This document shows positions 35,151-50,788 of a stretch of 64,000 nt of DNA, piece by piece. A program made the position numbers and the translations under genes. Below the pieces are notes generated by a model. It made no database searches and was not told where the DNA came from. It saw only the letters and a program-made list of their open reading frames with translations. Where the stretch lies: positions 62,001-126,000 of the forward strand of contig SSNU01000123.1 of NCBI GenBank assembly GCA_012064415.1. The letters are read 5' to 3'. Each line of letters opens with the position of its first letter. The first letter of the stretch is position 1. The DNA is from Gyrodactylus bullatarudis. Taxonomy: Eukaryota; Platyhelminthes; Monogenea; Gyrodactylidea; Gyrodactylidae.

Positions 35151-35339
35151 AGAAGATAAAATCTCACCAGTTTTCCATATGCACCAAACCTTAAATTCTT
35201 CTCAAAGGAAATATAGTTACACTAAACTCTCTAAAAAATGTATGACTGGAAAACCCGACACACAAAATAAAATCAATGGTTTACTCATGAGTATTATAAT
35301 GAAAATATAATAAATTTATTTGATTTTAGATAGAGAAAG

Positions 35340-36475
35340 AAGGGTTTGCATTAGTTACCGCTATGCAAAGATTCTCCAAATTCCTAGCAGGTCGTAAATT
35401 TATTCTCCAAACTGATCATAAACCTTTACTGAATATCTTTAAACCTAAAAATGGTATTGCTCAATACACATCTTTCAGATTACAAAGATGGGGACTTATT
35501 CTAGCAAACTTCGATTTTAAAATAGAACATATAGGTACTAAAAAATTCTAAATGGCTGATGCTCTATCTAGGTTAATAGAGGAATCCAAAGATAAATCTG
35601 AAGACATTGTCCTTGCAAATATAAATCACTTAGAGATAGAAACTATGAGTGTGTTTCAAACTTACGTAAAAGAGTTACCAGTTACTTTTAAGGAATTACA
35701 AGAAAATACTAAAAATGATGAGTTACTAAGGAAAGTAAAGGAATACTTACGATATGGTTGGCCTAAAGAGATGACTGACAAGAATATGAAACAATTTCAT
35801 AGCCGAAGAGATGAATTATCGGTAATAGAAGATTGTCTAATGTTTAGAGATAGGTTAGTATGTCCTAAAAACCTCATCCCCAAATTACTTAGACAAATAC
35901 ATTCAGGACATCAGGGTACTAGCCGAATGATCCAAAGAGCTAGAGAATACGTATACTGGCCGAACATGAGAGATGATTTAGAAAATGTGACCAAATCATG
36001 TTACGAATGTATACAAAATTCAAAAAATCCTAAAAGAGCCGAACCTCAAACTTGGGAAAAATCAACGTATACTTTTCAAAGAATACATATAGACTTTGCA
36101 GGTCCCATTTATGGTTTCCACATTCTCGTTATAATAGATAGTTACAGTAGATGGTTAGAAGTTGAACTGATGAAAAGAACTGAAACATCAGATGTTATAA
36201 TAATTTAGGATAAACTAATAGCAAGTAAAGGCAGACCTGAAATTATAGTGTCTGACAATGGACCACAATTTAGAACCGAGTTCAAAGAGTGGTGTAAAAG
36301 CAAAAGCATAAATCCCTTAAAATCACCACCTTACCACCCACAAAGCAATGGGTTAGCAGAAAGATATGTTGATACTGTTAAAAGAAGCCATCAAGAAAAT
36401 GGACTCTAAAAATATATTTACTGAACTGAATAATTATTTGGAGGTATACAGAAGTACTCCAAGAAAAGATTTATA
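35340..36475 (+). pseudogene. gypsy RNase H end and integrase, left part
   Basis: RNase H tail 35340-35551, then an in-frame stop before MADALSRL (35552). The integrase has an HHCC zinc-binding part (HSGHQGTSR ... CYECIQ) and a DDE core: HIDFAGPI (first Asp), a TAG stop at 36206-36208, then VSDNGPQF (second Asp) and NGLAERYV (Glu). The frame ends in ...RKDLY at the TA where the pogo element is inserted, and the next codons are found at 37892. Confidence 0.85.
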
Positions 36476-37889
36476 CAGTCAATTTCACACATAACGACTC
36501 GAGATATCATCTCTGCCCTTTCTCGTTTGTTTTTTATACCAAAACTGTTAGCCAATCATATTGCGTTATCACAATAACCAATCAGAATAGACCGAACAAA
36601 TGGTTCTAGTTTTTTAATCTTGAAAATCATTTCATCTCAATTTACGTAAGCATATAAATTTTAAAAAATTAATTATAAGTTTAAATTATTTATTCAAAAT
36701 TATAAACATCATTGTGAATATTAGTTTCAGAACACTCTTTGAATATTTTGAAAAGATTGTTAGGAATATTCCAACTGATATGATTTCTGATTGTTTTCTT
36801 TGACTTTAGAAGTACATGAGAATGTTGTTTCATTCAGAATCCATCTTCATATATTTATTTGAACATGAACATTATTAGTATAAATATTTTCTTTAAAATC
36901 CTTACAAATTTAAATCAGAGACGACCTTGTTGAGTTATATCTTTTATCTAGCTTCAAGAAGGTTTTTGTAAATTTCGATTTTATCGGATTTTCAATAACG
37001 ATTGACTATTTTAATGTTTATTCAAAATTTTGATGCTCTGCCCCCCCCCTATTTTAGTATCGGTTTAGGAAAGCCTGAATAAATAATGACTTTTGTTCTG
37101 CCCACAACGGGGGTTTTACATACCACATAATAATAGGGCCTAACATGGCCCCCTTACACACTACGTAAGGCATTAATGACTTTGACAGCATTATGTTTAT
37201 TCACACAACATGTAATTTGTGTTTATTTGTGCAAAGAGGATTTAGAATTTCTTAATTATAAATATTCTGCGAAAGGATGGATGACACTCCTGCTTGTCAA
37301 CCAATTGACGCTGGTATTGTACGTTCTTTCAAGTGTAAGTATAGGAAATTAATGAATGAGAAGATTTTCAGCGAGAGGATTCCAATGAACGAAGTAAAGA
37401 AGAGAATTGATCTCAAACATTGCCTGTTTACTGCCAAAAAAGCATGGGAAGACGTTAGTGAAGAAACAATTATAAACTGTTTCAATAACACTAAGTTCAT
37501 AACCAAACATGAAACGGTTACGAACAATTCTGTGGTTTTTGAAAGAATCAGATTTTTAAAGACCTTCCTGGAGCTAGATAGAAGATATAGCTCAATTAAG
37601 GTTCTCTCAGACTTGAAAATATTCAAAGAGTGTTCTGAAACTAATATTCACAATGATGTTTATAATTTTGAATAAATAATTTAAACTTATAATTAATTTT
37701 TTAAAATTTATATGCTTACGTAAATTGAGATGAAATGATTTTCAAGATTAAAAAACTAGAACCATTTGTTCGGTCTATTCTGATTGGTTATTGTGATAAC
37801 GCAATATGATTGGCTAACAGTTTTGGTATAAAAAACAAACGAGAAAGGGCAGAGATGATATCTCGAGTCGTTATGTGTGAAATTGACTG
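36476..37889. mobile_element. pogo/Tigger-type element with 274-bp inverted arms, inserted in gypsy
   Basis: Starts CAGTCAATTTCACAC (36476) and ends with its exact inverse (37889), flanked by TA (36474-36475, 37890-37891). Joining the flanks across a single TA restores the gypsy integrase reading. Arms 36476-36749 and 37616-37889 are essentially identical reverse complements. CAGT ends and TA duplication fit pogo/Tigger. The right arm includes the last ~20 codons of the transposase ORF, so the left arm carries an antisense copy of coding sequence. Confidence 0.9.
37277..37675 (+). pseudogene. pogo/Tigger transposase C-terminal fragment
   Basis: 132 codons. The segment CQPIDAGIVRSFKCKYRKLM matches the end of the DDE_1 domain (normally ...QPLDQGII-x-FK), where the last catalytic Asp sits; TAKKAWEDVSEETIINCFNNTKF is the conserved helical tail. 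The DNA-binding domain and the first two catalytic Asp residues are missing, so it is not autonomous. Confidence 0.85.
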
Positions 37890-38515
37890 TATAATAAGTC
37901 ACCCTCCGAAGTAATGTATGTAAGGAAGATAAGAAATGACTTGAAATTGTTTTTAAACCCCCCCCCCTCTCCAAAAAAAGAAAAAACTTAAATCCTCAAA
38001 ATTTAATATAAATGATGAAATCTGGTACTTAGCATATGACAGTGGTACTGATAAATGGAAGAAAGGTGTAATCATAAAAACTGATGGAATGATATATGAA
38101 ATAAAGAATGAAAGAAACGATGTCGAAATAAGACATGAAAATCAAATAAAATTAAGAGAAAATTGGAAATATGAGGAAGAATATTCAATCTCCAAAAAGA
38201 AGGGAGAACCTGAGCATACAATAAAGGGCCAGGAAAAATTAAGGAAATCTGAGGTAACATCAAAGACCCAGAAAAATGCTGATAATACTAAATTAACATC
38301 AAAAAGTGGCTATAAGTGATAAGAATTTAAAATTCTCCTAAAAAGGGGAGAAATGATGTAACCCTTGAATTTATAATTATATTTATTCCTTTAGTTAAAC
38401 AAAATATACCAAGAAGAAATGGTTTCAATAGTCGTGGTGGAGGACGCGATGGATTCAATTCAAGTTCAAGAGATACAACACGATATTATCCTAACTCCAG
38501 ATACTCAAGATATTA

Positions 38516-39451
38516 AACCTATTTATATTAAATACTTAATAAAAGTTATTCTTGTTAATGTCGACTTATCCAATTATATCAAGATACAATTAGATTCTTT
38601 ACTTAGAATGGAAAGTAGTTGAAATGTCAAGAAAATTTCTGTCTCTTCGAAGTGATACCAAGTTGATGTTGTCACCTCTTAGCCTTGTTTTCTCTTTGAA
38701 AGATTAAACCTTTAAGAACCTTGTCTCCTGTTACTTGGCGTATAAATGATGGAAATTAATTTGGGAGAATTAGGGTAATACAAAATTTTTTTTTTCACCG
38801 AACAATTTCTTGGTTATTTACTAATTTGGACGCTTTTACACAGGAAACAAGATTTTATAAATTAAATTCAAAAAAATGTTTGTTCTTATAGCCATAAATT
38901 TCATTTTCTCAGAATTCTTTGACATGCACTAAAATATTCAGAAAATTTGTAAGAACCTAGATTCGCGTAAGTATTTACCATCAAATGTTCTATATAAGGA
39001 GAAGGTTCACTTTCAATCTATTAATAGAAGTTTAACCGTTCAAAAAATTTATCTGACAATAAATCTGGTAGAGAGGGGAATTTTGAAATAAGAATAATTG
39101 ATTTGAAGAAGTGTTGAAATTGTTGAGAATACCAATTTTATAATTTCCAAATAAAATTCTTATTTTTCATTGTTTTAGTCCTCTAGATAAGTGTAATTCA
39201 ATCAATAGAATAACTGGTAATAACTAAAGATAATAATTGCAAGCTTTATTACTGATAAAATTCAAAAATAATGATAAATCTTGGAAATACTGTAATATGT
39301 TACATGGCGTTACCTGTGTTATTACAGATTAGTTTCATTCAAAACATTAATTTACAAAATGACCTTGGAATGATGATTGATAAAAGGAATTTTGTTCACA
39401 ATGACAGACAACTCAACAAATAGGAATCTATTCAAATAAATGTTCTTGTGA
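38516..39451. repeat. Intergenic with dispersed repeat 38955-39120
   Basis: 38955-39120 (from TTGTAAGAACCTAGATTCGCG) recurs in opposite orientation at 46590-46745 with about 85% similarity by eye. It includes TAAACCGTTCAAAAA and CTGGTAGAGAGG blocks. It may be decayed transposon coding sequence; family not identified. No gene otherwise. Confidence 0.5.
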
Positions 39452-43439
<3,988 letters not shown>

Positions 43440-45639
43440 ACTTAAGAGTGAGCAGCTAAAGATAATTCAATAATAATTACAATTCAATTTGAATAATTCA
43501 AAAAGTTTTATAAATGTAACTGAAGTTATATTTTTTAAACAAGGATTCAATATCAAACAATCAGTTTTTAAATTATTAAGCTTGAATAAATTCAAGTTTA
43601 AATTGAATTTCTTGGAAAAATTAGCTTCTGTGTTTATCGTTAAAAGTTTATCAATCATGTCCAATGTTGTAAAAAAGGAAAGTTTTCAAACCTTTTTCTC
43701 CATCAGCTTAATTTCTCTCCAGTTTATGCTTTCATATTGTGGAGTTAGTGGATGTGCACTGCAGCTTCATCAATGAATTTGTTTCCTTATTATTATCAAG
43801 CAAATTTTCATGGAAGATATTTTAAGCAAAAAGTATTTAGACGGAACTGGCAACTTTGCAAATTATTTTCGCTATTTCATATCAGCGCTTGCTTGTCTCT
43901 TTTGCCCTTCTCTTTTACATAGCATAGGGCCAGTAGCTGGGTTAACTATTGGCTTCATTTTCAATGCGTTTGTTCATATAATTAATGTTATCAATTTTAG
44001 GTTATATGTTTTTTCTTTTATATATCCACTCAAGTCAACTATTTTCATCACAAGTGGACTAGTTGGAATATCCACTTCAAGTAAATATCTTTAGTGAACT
44101 TTTTTAGTTAATTGGAATTGTGCTGTAAAATACATCATTGAATGGTCCAATAGCTCGAATTTCGATAAGAACACATCGTTTTTCTTTGATTTCTATCACT
44201 GTTGCAGTATTATCAATGGATTATTCATTTATTTCTTCTTAAACAAGATTGAGTCAATTGACTTTACAAGGAGATTGAAACTTTTTATGACATTTGAAAC
44301 CCTCTCAGTTATCTCAATTATTTCGACTTTTTTCATGCCAAGAAGAAGCCAGAATGAAAAATTCACGAATCTTCCTTCTGAAGATAAAATTACATCAATA
44401 TCATTAATCAGTTTAGTTGTTATCTTAATTGTTGTTTTTAGCAAAATTCTTTATTGAATTGAAAAAACCCAAAATTTGGATCTTGCATTGGATCCATCTA
44501 ACGGTGAGTTGAAGACATGTATTTATTGATAAAAATTTTCCTTTAGGCATAACCATGGCTCTATTTGAAGGAATCTATCCCTTGAGTATAGGTCATTTAA
44601 ATCAGTTAACTCAGTATCCAAAGTCAATCAAAGGACTATCAAGTATCTTTATGGGAATCGGAGGATTATCAGGTAAAAAAATTTTATCAATCATTTAAGA
44701 GCCATAGGGTTACTCATTTGAATTTATTTACCATTAGCTATTGTTGGAAAATCTGAAATTTGATTCAAAGCTTTCTTAGGTTTCCTTAACGATCTTCAGC
44801 TAAAAACATGATTTATCGGTAATTGAAAAATGTGTGCTAAATATTGTTTAGTAAACAACGTGAGATTCATTGAGGGGTTGTTTTAAAAGAAAAATTATGC
44901 CAAAAAATTATCTGACTAAAGGCCTTATTTATGTAAGTAACCCCTCAATAGTTTATCGAACAGATGGTTTTTATAAGTATAAAATTAAAAATAAGTATAA
45001 AAATAAAGGAACAGGTTTCTCGGTAATGAAAAAATAGGTTCAAGAATCAGGTCGAATTAATCTTGAATTGCACAGATGTTTCCGCAATAAATGATTTTTG
45101 AAATTTTTAATTAAATTGTGGTTCCAAAACTGCACAATAACCAAATATAGATGGGACTAAGGCGTTAAAGACAGTTTTAAGGTTGAATAAATGTGAAGAA
45201 AAAAAATTCATGAAATATTTCCCCGAGGATTTCAACCCCAATTAAACACCATGCATTTTAATTGATTCCCTTCATTAATTAATTTTGTAGGCACCTTTTG
45301 ATTCCTACAAGACTCAGTGGGTAATCATTTCTGCTTTTACATTTACTTTGAATGTTTTCAATTTAATTCATTTTCTTGTAGCTGCTTTCACACATTTGCT
45401 CAAAAAAAGAACCAACAATATTGTATCGACTGGATTTGTTTCAACAATAACTCTTTGTGCTCAGATCTTAATATTTCTCACTTTCCCTAGAAATATTGTC
45501 TACAATAGCACGGATGAATTTGGATTTATCAAACCTAGGTGAGATAAGTATCAATCAAAAGTTGATTAGAATTTCAAAAATATACCATAGAATCAAAATA
45601 GAATTTTCAAAATAAAACACACAAAACATTGAGACCATG

Positions 45640-45790
45640 ATGCTTCCATCTCGTGTCCCTGCACTTCTTCTGGAATCCCTTTTACTTCCTTGTCTTCTCT
45701 ACTTTAGACCTAGGTTTCAATAGGTCTTTCGGTTAAAAAATAGATCTGATCTCGAATATCTGCATTTAAATGATTCAAAGCTCTTTCTTC
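45640..45790 (+). mobile_element. LINE fragment in UNC-93 gene A intron 7
   Basis: Nucleotide text CCATCTCGTGTCCCTGCACT and downstream CTTCTGGAATCCCTTTTACTT parallels the RFPSGLPATLLESLLL region of the 25.8-kb LINE, heavily decayed and frameshifted. Confidence 0.55.
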
Positions 45791-46589
45791 TACTTGAGAT
45801 AAAATGAGAATCTTAGGGAAGAACCCTAGTATAAATTAATTTTTTTATACAGATTTACTGCTGTCTTGTTTGGCTCATTTTCGATTGGACTATTGGACAG
45901 TTTTTGGAATGTTCAGATCAACGTACTTACAAAAAAGATTCTACGCGAACATGAAATAACTCATGTTTATTCACTTTACAAAATTTCTCAGGTAATTCTT
46001 TACGTATCAATTACACGCAGTCTGACAATTTTGAACTCAATGATAATTCCTAGTTTTGTAGAGAATTTTTTTCGCTGATTTTAAACTTGGTTGAAAGAAT
46101 TAGAATCAAGTTATTCGATAAAATTCGACTTGTAAAAAAATACTTTGTGAAAATTTTATTTAGAAATATTTTTCAACCCTGTTTTTGATCCAGGATCTGA
46201 AATCTGATCTTGATCGAAAAAAAAATTTTTTTTCTTCTTAAATTGATCTTAATCTACCTCTCTTTCCAAAATATCCTTTATTTAGTTCGTAATAAAAAAT
46301 AACTAAGAAAATCGTATTTTTAACGGGAGCATTAAATCTAAGGCGAAGACTATTTCCAGAACAGCTTTATTTGATAAATAACTTGATCAAATTATTTGAA
46401 ATCTTAAATAATTTCTGTCAAATGCTATGCTTGTTCACAGATGAGAACTCGGTATTAAAATCTCAATAATAAATAAGATCAAGTCCTAAATTAAGACTCT
46501 TAATCATTGAGGAATCGGCTGAAAACCAGCATAAATTTTCAAATATAAATAGGGTTAATTCCAAAAATGACCCCAATGAAAATTTCAAC

Positions 46590-46960
46590 GCTTCCTCAAA
46601 TCAATAATTCTAATTTCAAAATTCTCCTCTCTACCAGATTTATTATCAGATAAACTTTTTGAGCGGTTAAACTTCTTGTATTCAAAGATTATATAGAACC
46701 TTTGATGGAAAAAAACATACGCGTATCTAGGTTCTTACAAGAGGATTAATTTTATGTTTCTCAATATCGAAATAGTGAAATAAGTAGAGTTATTAATTTC
46801 AATGAAGTCCAATGTCCTTGTAGTTTTGCAAAATATTATGAATATCCCTGTGTGCCCTGGCAAATAAGTTAGAAGTTTCTCCTGAAAATTATGTTCCAAA
46901 TGAATACAAAGTAATCTCCTTGAAAGCAGCTCACTCGTAGATTATCATGCTCTGTGACGT
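46590..46960. repeat. Dispersed repeat plus possible SWIM remnant in gene A intron 8
   Basis: 46590-46745 is the inverted relative of 38955-39120. Immediately after, on the plus strand, 46800-46870 reads EVQCPCSFAKYYEYPCV and is then frameshifted; C-P-C ... P-C-V resembles the SWIM zinc finger of MULE transposases (CxC ... CxH). Decayed. Confidence 0.4.
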
Positions 46961-47453
46961 CGAAAATCTGAAGGAGTCAGAACTTGAAGGTTACAGAATA
47001 AATAAAAAACGTTGATGACCATGCACAAGCCGAAAAAATTAAGAGCTGAAATAAAGTTTAATGAAATTTAGTGTTAAATAAAATTATTTTTAAGTACCCA
47101 CATCTTATTGGATCATTCCATTTCAAAATTCAAAAAATTATTTTTTTTATATTGAGTTTTTTGTGAAACAAGTAAATTCTCATCTTCATGTCAATTAGCT
47201 TTATATCAGCTAACTGCATCCGGAGAAACGATAATCGTAATTAATAATGGAAACTTTATTTCAGTCAATTTCTGCATCTGTTACATTCTTCCTCGCAGAA
47301 GTTTACAATTTCCACATCCTTATCGGCATATTTGCAATACTCTCGCTTCTGAGTCTTTTCATGGTCATTTATGTGGAATACTCCTATGTTGATGAAGTTG
47401 CCACTTGTGAATTGAAACAAAACAACGAGACCAATACTAGTCCCATGCCTTGA

Positions 47454-48060
47454 AAGGAAAATTCGAAAATTATTATTTTAGCATTTCAAAATTGAATAAA
47501 GTTTTGTCAGATTCTTTACAGATTTCCTAATTTTTTTCATGTTAATTTATTTGAATAATGGCCTCCTACAGTAGGAGTCCTACTCAGTCTCATTGGCACA
47601 ATTAACCTCTAGAATTCCAAAATACATTATTCATTAGTTGTATTTGTTTTGGAAATAGTTATATATTTTTGAGTTATGAAAAGTTATTTTTTGTTCCAGA
47701 GGGGAAAAGATATTTCTCTGAATTTCTGTGGCCAAATTTTGATCCCGAATTTAGCATTTAATTCCTTAAAAGGATCATAAAAGTTATGCGCTCAAAATTC
47801 AAAAAATAGTTTAATTTTAGTCACATTAAATCTTCGTCATTTTTTAGGGATCATGAATCATCAAAATAGCATTTTGAGTAGTGAAAAGGTTAAAAATTCG
47901 AAATTCAATTTTCACACGATGATTGTGTGATTCTCAAAATATGATTTAGCATATTTGATTTCTTTGTCTTATCGTGATCCTAAAAACGAATTTTAAATCA
48001 CTCCTTCACTTTGAAATCAATAAAAAAATTCAAGTCAAAGTTTCTAAATCCTCAATGACC
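47454..48060. other. Intergenic between UNC-93 genes A and PLE tail
   Basis: Contains the gene A polyadenylation signal; nothing else recognised. Confidence 0.35.
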
Positions 48061-48061
48061 C

Positions 48062-48440
48062 ACCTCTTTGTTCTTCAACCCAAGCTGCAGAGAGCCAAAA
48101 AGTTGATGCAAAACCAATTAGTGAATCAAACGAGCAAGTAGTTGAAACTACGTCTCAATGCAATCAACCCGATGTCTCTGCCCCAGCAACAATTACAAGT
48201 GAGAATGGAAGTAACTATTACAACTTTAATCAACCCTCACCCCCTATGTTTGAACCCTAAAAACCATTTCAACCAATAAGAGGAATTTTCATATGCTCTA
48301 AAATTTAATATAAATATCAAGCCGGTGTAATAGTCTGATGTTTCAGGTCCCATCATGAAACAAAACAATTTTTCTATCAATAAGAATCTATCAATGGTAG
48401 ACCCAACGAATCTTATCGTCGTTTTTATTTAGACCCTGGT
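48062..48440 (+). mobile_element. PLE 3' tail remnant
   Basis: 48062-48262 is open with less AT-rich codon use and encodes a Ser/Thr/Asn/Gln-rich tail ending QPSPPMFEP-stop, like the tails of the two larger PLE copies. It is followed by TATAAATAT, GCCGGTGT and TCTGATGTTTCAGG at spacing similar to 3885-3920, and a CATGAAAC box near 48355. Probably the 3' end of a third, diverged PLE family member. Confidence 0.45.
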
Positions 48441-48729
48441 ATTCTGGTAAAAAATGCTTGTTTTTCATTTGTAATAGAAGTTTTAAACAAATTAGTTGAT
48501 CTATAAGACATAAGAAGTCTAAAAGCTAAAGAAGTTAGAAAGAATCGGAAAAACGATAAGTTATCTCCGATAAGCATTTAAAAAAGTATTAAATTGATAT
48601 TAATTTAGTTTCTTAATCAAATTTTGAATAGTACTTCTGGTAAACAATAATTTTAAAATTTAATTTCTAGTTTTTATTAAATATTTTGTTTAAATAAATT
48701 CATAATACTTATTCAAACTGTTTTTATCA

Positions 48730-50788
48730 ATGAACTTTTCATATGAAAAACTTTGTCTTTTAGCTGTTCTACAAATATCTATCCAGTTTTTGCTTACATA
48801 TACAGGTGCTAATACAAGTTCTACAGTATCAGTGAGTTTTCTCATCTATCATACTTAACAAGGAAATTACATTAGAAGATGCTTCTGATGATGAGAGATT
48901 CGATGGGTTAGGAAATATAGCCTTAGGCTTTTGCTATCTTGTTATACTCTTGAGTAACATTTGTATACCTTTTGTAATCAAGTACACGGGCTACGTATAT
49001 GGTCTAACAATAGGATATTTCTTAAATACGTAAGTTCTTTACCATATTCTCGTTTAGATTATATATTTTGGTTTTTGTTTATCCAAATGTATGGACGTTA
49101 TTCATAGGTAACCTGCTCTCTGGAGTGGCAACAGCATGTAAGTAAGAACGTTAATTATGATCCTCAAGTCTGCATGAACTGCGCAGTTCACTATATTAAT
49201 CAATGGTCTGACGATTCCAACGTTAACCTTCATTTCACCTTTTTTTATGGTTTCTATCAAAGTTCGAGCATTGTCGGAGGACTTTTCAATTTCCTTATTC
49301 TTGGGAATTTGAAGAAAATTGGATTTAGAACTAGGATCAATCTTTTCCTAACTTTGGCCTCTTTATCGCTAGTTGCTACAGTAATGTCATTTTTCATGCC
49401 AAGGAAAAAAGAATCGAAACAGGTCATACCAACAGATGGAAAATATCTTGACCATAAGCAATCTGAGTCCACAATGAGTGAAATAGATCATTTAATTTTT
49501 TAGAAAATTTTGTAAAGACATTTTCCAATGCCGAAACATGGAAATTTTTATTGATTTCACAATTGACAGGTAAGCATTTTTGATGCAATAACAACCTGTT
49601 TAATAATTATTTATAAATAATTTGCCTCTATTTTGAAGGATCTTATTCTTTTATTTGATCAATTTCTATCTTGATTAAGTTCCATCATCTTCTTCTCTGA
49701 GAGCTCAATGAAAATATAAAACTAAAACTATTTTTGATTACATTGGTAAGGTATAATTTTTACAAAAATCTCATTTTTTCTATCAAGTCTCAGGATTTGA
49801 TTTAGAAAGAAATTTTAACTCTAGTTTTAAAAAAATGGAAAAAAAATTTGAAACCTTAAAGAAAAATGAGATTTTTGAAAAATCAAAGTAGTCGATACTT
49901 TATGACAAGAATATTTTTTGTTTAAAAATTCCCTTGTTTAAAGATTCAAAATTTACTTTTTGATGCCATAATGAATTTTCGTGACAGTTCAGTATCCTAA
50001 CGTTTAAAAGAACCTAAATTAACCTTAATAAGTTCAGTTCAATTCTAAAATCCTTTTCTTTTCAAATTAATGTTCTACTTTGTTTATGCAATTCAAGAAT
50101 TAAATGATTTAAAATTCAGGTATAAATTCATCATTTTGCTGGGGCATATTCCCAACGTGCATTGGCCATTTGAATGCTCTATCAGAATATCCCAAGTCCC
50201 TGATGGGAATATCAGCCATCTGCACTGGCGTAGGGGGATTCTCATGTAATTTCCTAGCTAATATCTAACCCTTAGCTTTCCTATTTTACTATGTTGGAAG
50301 AAAGACAAGCCCTATAGTTGCCAATTGCCTGATGACTCTGGTGAATATGACAGCCCTGTTGATCATGTTTCTCATGTTTCCGCCAGACATCATCTTCAAG
50401 AGTACTGATAATATTGGCTTTATACAACCGAGGTATGTTAAAATAAACTCAACTAATAGATCCAATGTTTTGATTTATTCATTCCTTTTTCAGTTTAATT
50501 GCCCTTCTCTTTTGTTCCTATACAATTGGATTGCTTGATAGTTATTGGAATGCTCAAGTCTCTACATTGACAAAGAAAATTCTTAATCAACAATCTTCTT
50601 GTTACATCTATTCAATTTATCGGGGATCTCAAGTTATTTAATTTTTTATTATTCAGGCTATAATGACGGCTTCATCATTTCTTCTCAGTGAATTCATCAG
50701 TTTCTACATCCTGCTGGGCATTTTTGCTGTATTGAGCTTTATCAACCTTTTGGTTTTCTTTCAACTTTATTGGAAATCAAAAGAATAA
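48730..50788 (+). CDS. UNC-93-like membrane protein gene B, 425 aa, nine exons
   Basis: Exons 48730-48831, 48863-49029, 49058-49137, 49169-49477, 49504-49569, 50120-50245, 50276-50432, 50494-50632, 50657-50788; the sum is 1278 nt and the frame closes. Introns 31, 28, 31, 26, 550, 30, 61 and 24 nt. Predicted polytopic membrane protein of the UNC-93/MFS type with about 11-12 hydrophobic helices. Conserved blocks: FLLTYTGAN-like helix 1, GFCYLVILLSN, YGLTIGYFLNT, LYILVFVYPNVWTLF, CAVHYINQWSD, GGLFNFLILGNL, FFMPRKK in the central loop, SYWNAQVSTLTKKIL, and a final helix FYILLGIFAVLSFINLL. Roles of family members: channel regulation or transport; substrate unknown. Exons 6-7 and the flanking intron are identical to gene C. 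Confidence 0.88.
50021..50439 (+). repeat. 419-bp tract identical to 53999-54417 in gene C
   Basis: Constant offset of 3978. The tract covers the end of intron 5, exon 6, the 30-nt intron 6 and exon 7 with its donor. I saw no mismatch. Exons and introns outside the tract differ clearly between B and C, so this is not a recent whole-gene duplication but a local sequence exchange. Confidence 0.9.

Larger units (their letters stand above)
33775..38515 (+). mobile_element. Decayed Ty3/gypsy retrotransposon, split by a pogo-type element
   Basis: In order: gag zinc knuckle CRICENVGHPEFAC (near 33800), aspartic protease DTGA (near 33950), reverse transcriptase and RNase H (34014-35550), integrase (35552 onward). 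The integrase C-terminal part resumes after the 36476-37889 insertion (SPSEVMYVRKIRND near 37900, WYLAYDSGTDKW near 38025). A purine tract AAAAAGGGGAGA at ~38340 is a likely polypurine primer site. No LTRs were recognised. 38400-38515 encodes a Gly/Arg/Ser-rich gag-like stretch (RRNGFNSRGGGRDGFNSSSR) in the wrong place, suggesting rearrangement or a second fragment. Confidence 0.85.
43657..47453 (+). pseudogene. UNC-93-like gene A, nine exons, apparent lesions
   Basis: Exons by comparison with B and C: ~43657 to ~43758, 43801-43967, 44001-44080, 44108-44410, 44442-44503, 44547-44672, 45382-45538, 45853-45991, 47265-47453. Exons 2, 3, 6, 7 and 8 have exactly the lengths of B and C (167, 80, 126, 157, 139). 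Members of this MFS-related family have about 12 membrane helices; UNC-93 regulates a muscle potassium channel in C. elegans. Seen: hydrophobic QFMLSYCG, TSSNWNCAVKYI-like box, CMPRR equivalent, final helix LIGIFAILSLLS. Two oddities: exon 1 has no good GT donor at the expected site, and exon 5 is one base short in a poly-A run (44462-44467). Either a young pseudogene, a sequence error, or noncanonical splicing. AATAAA near 47495. Confidence 0.7.

Noticed and set aside
33431..38400. LTRs of the gypsy element
   Set aside because: I looked for a direct repeat of the sequence after the polypurine tract near 38350 upstream of 33775 and found only a 15-base match (AAGTGATAAGAATTT), too short to call.
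43467..43664. Minus-strand 65-codon frame upstream of UNC-93 gene A
   Set aside because: AT-rich frame with only Asn/Leu/Lys bias; no family resemblance.
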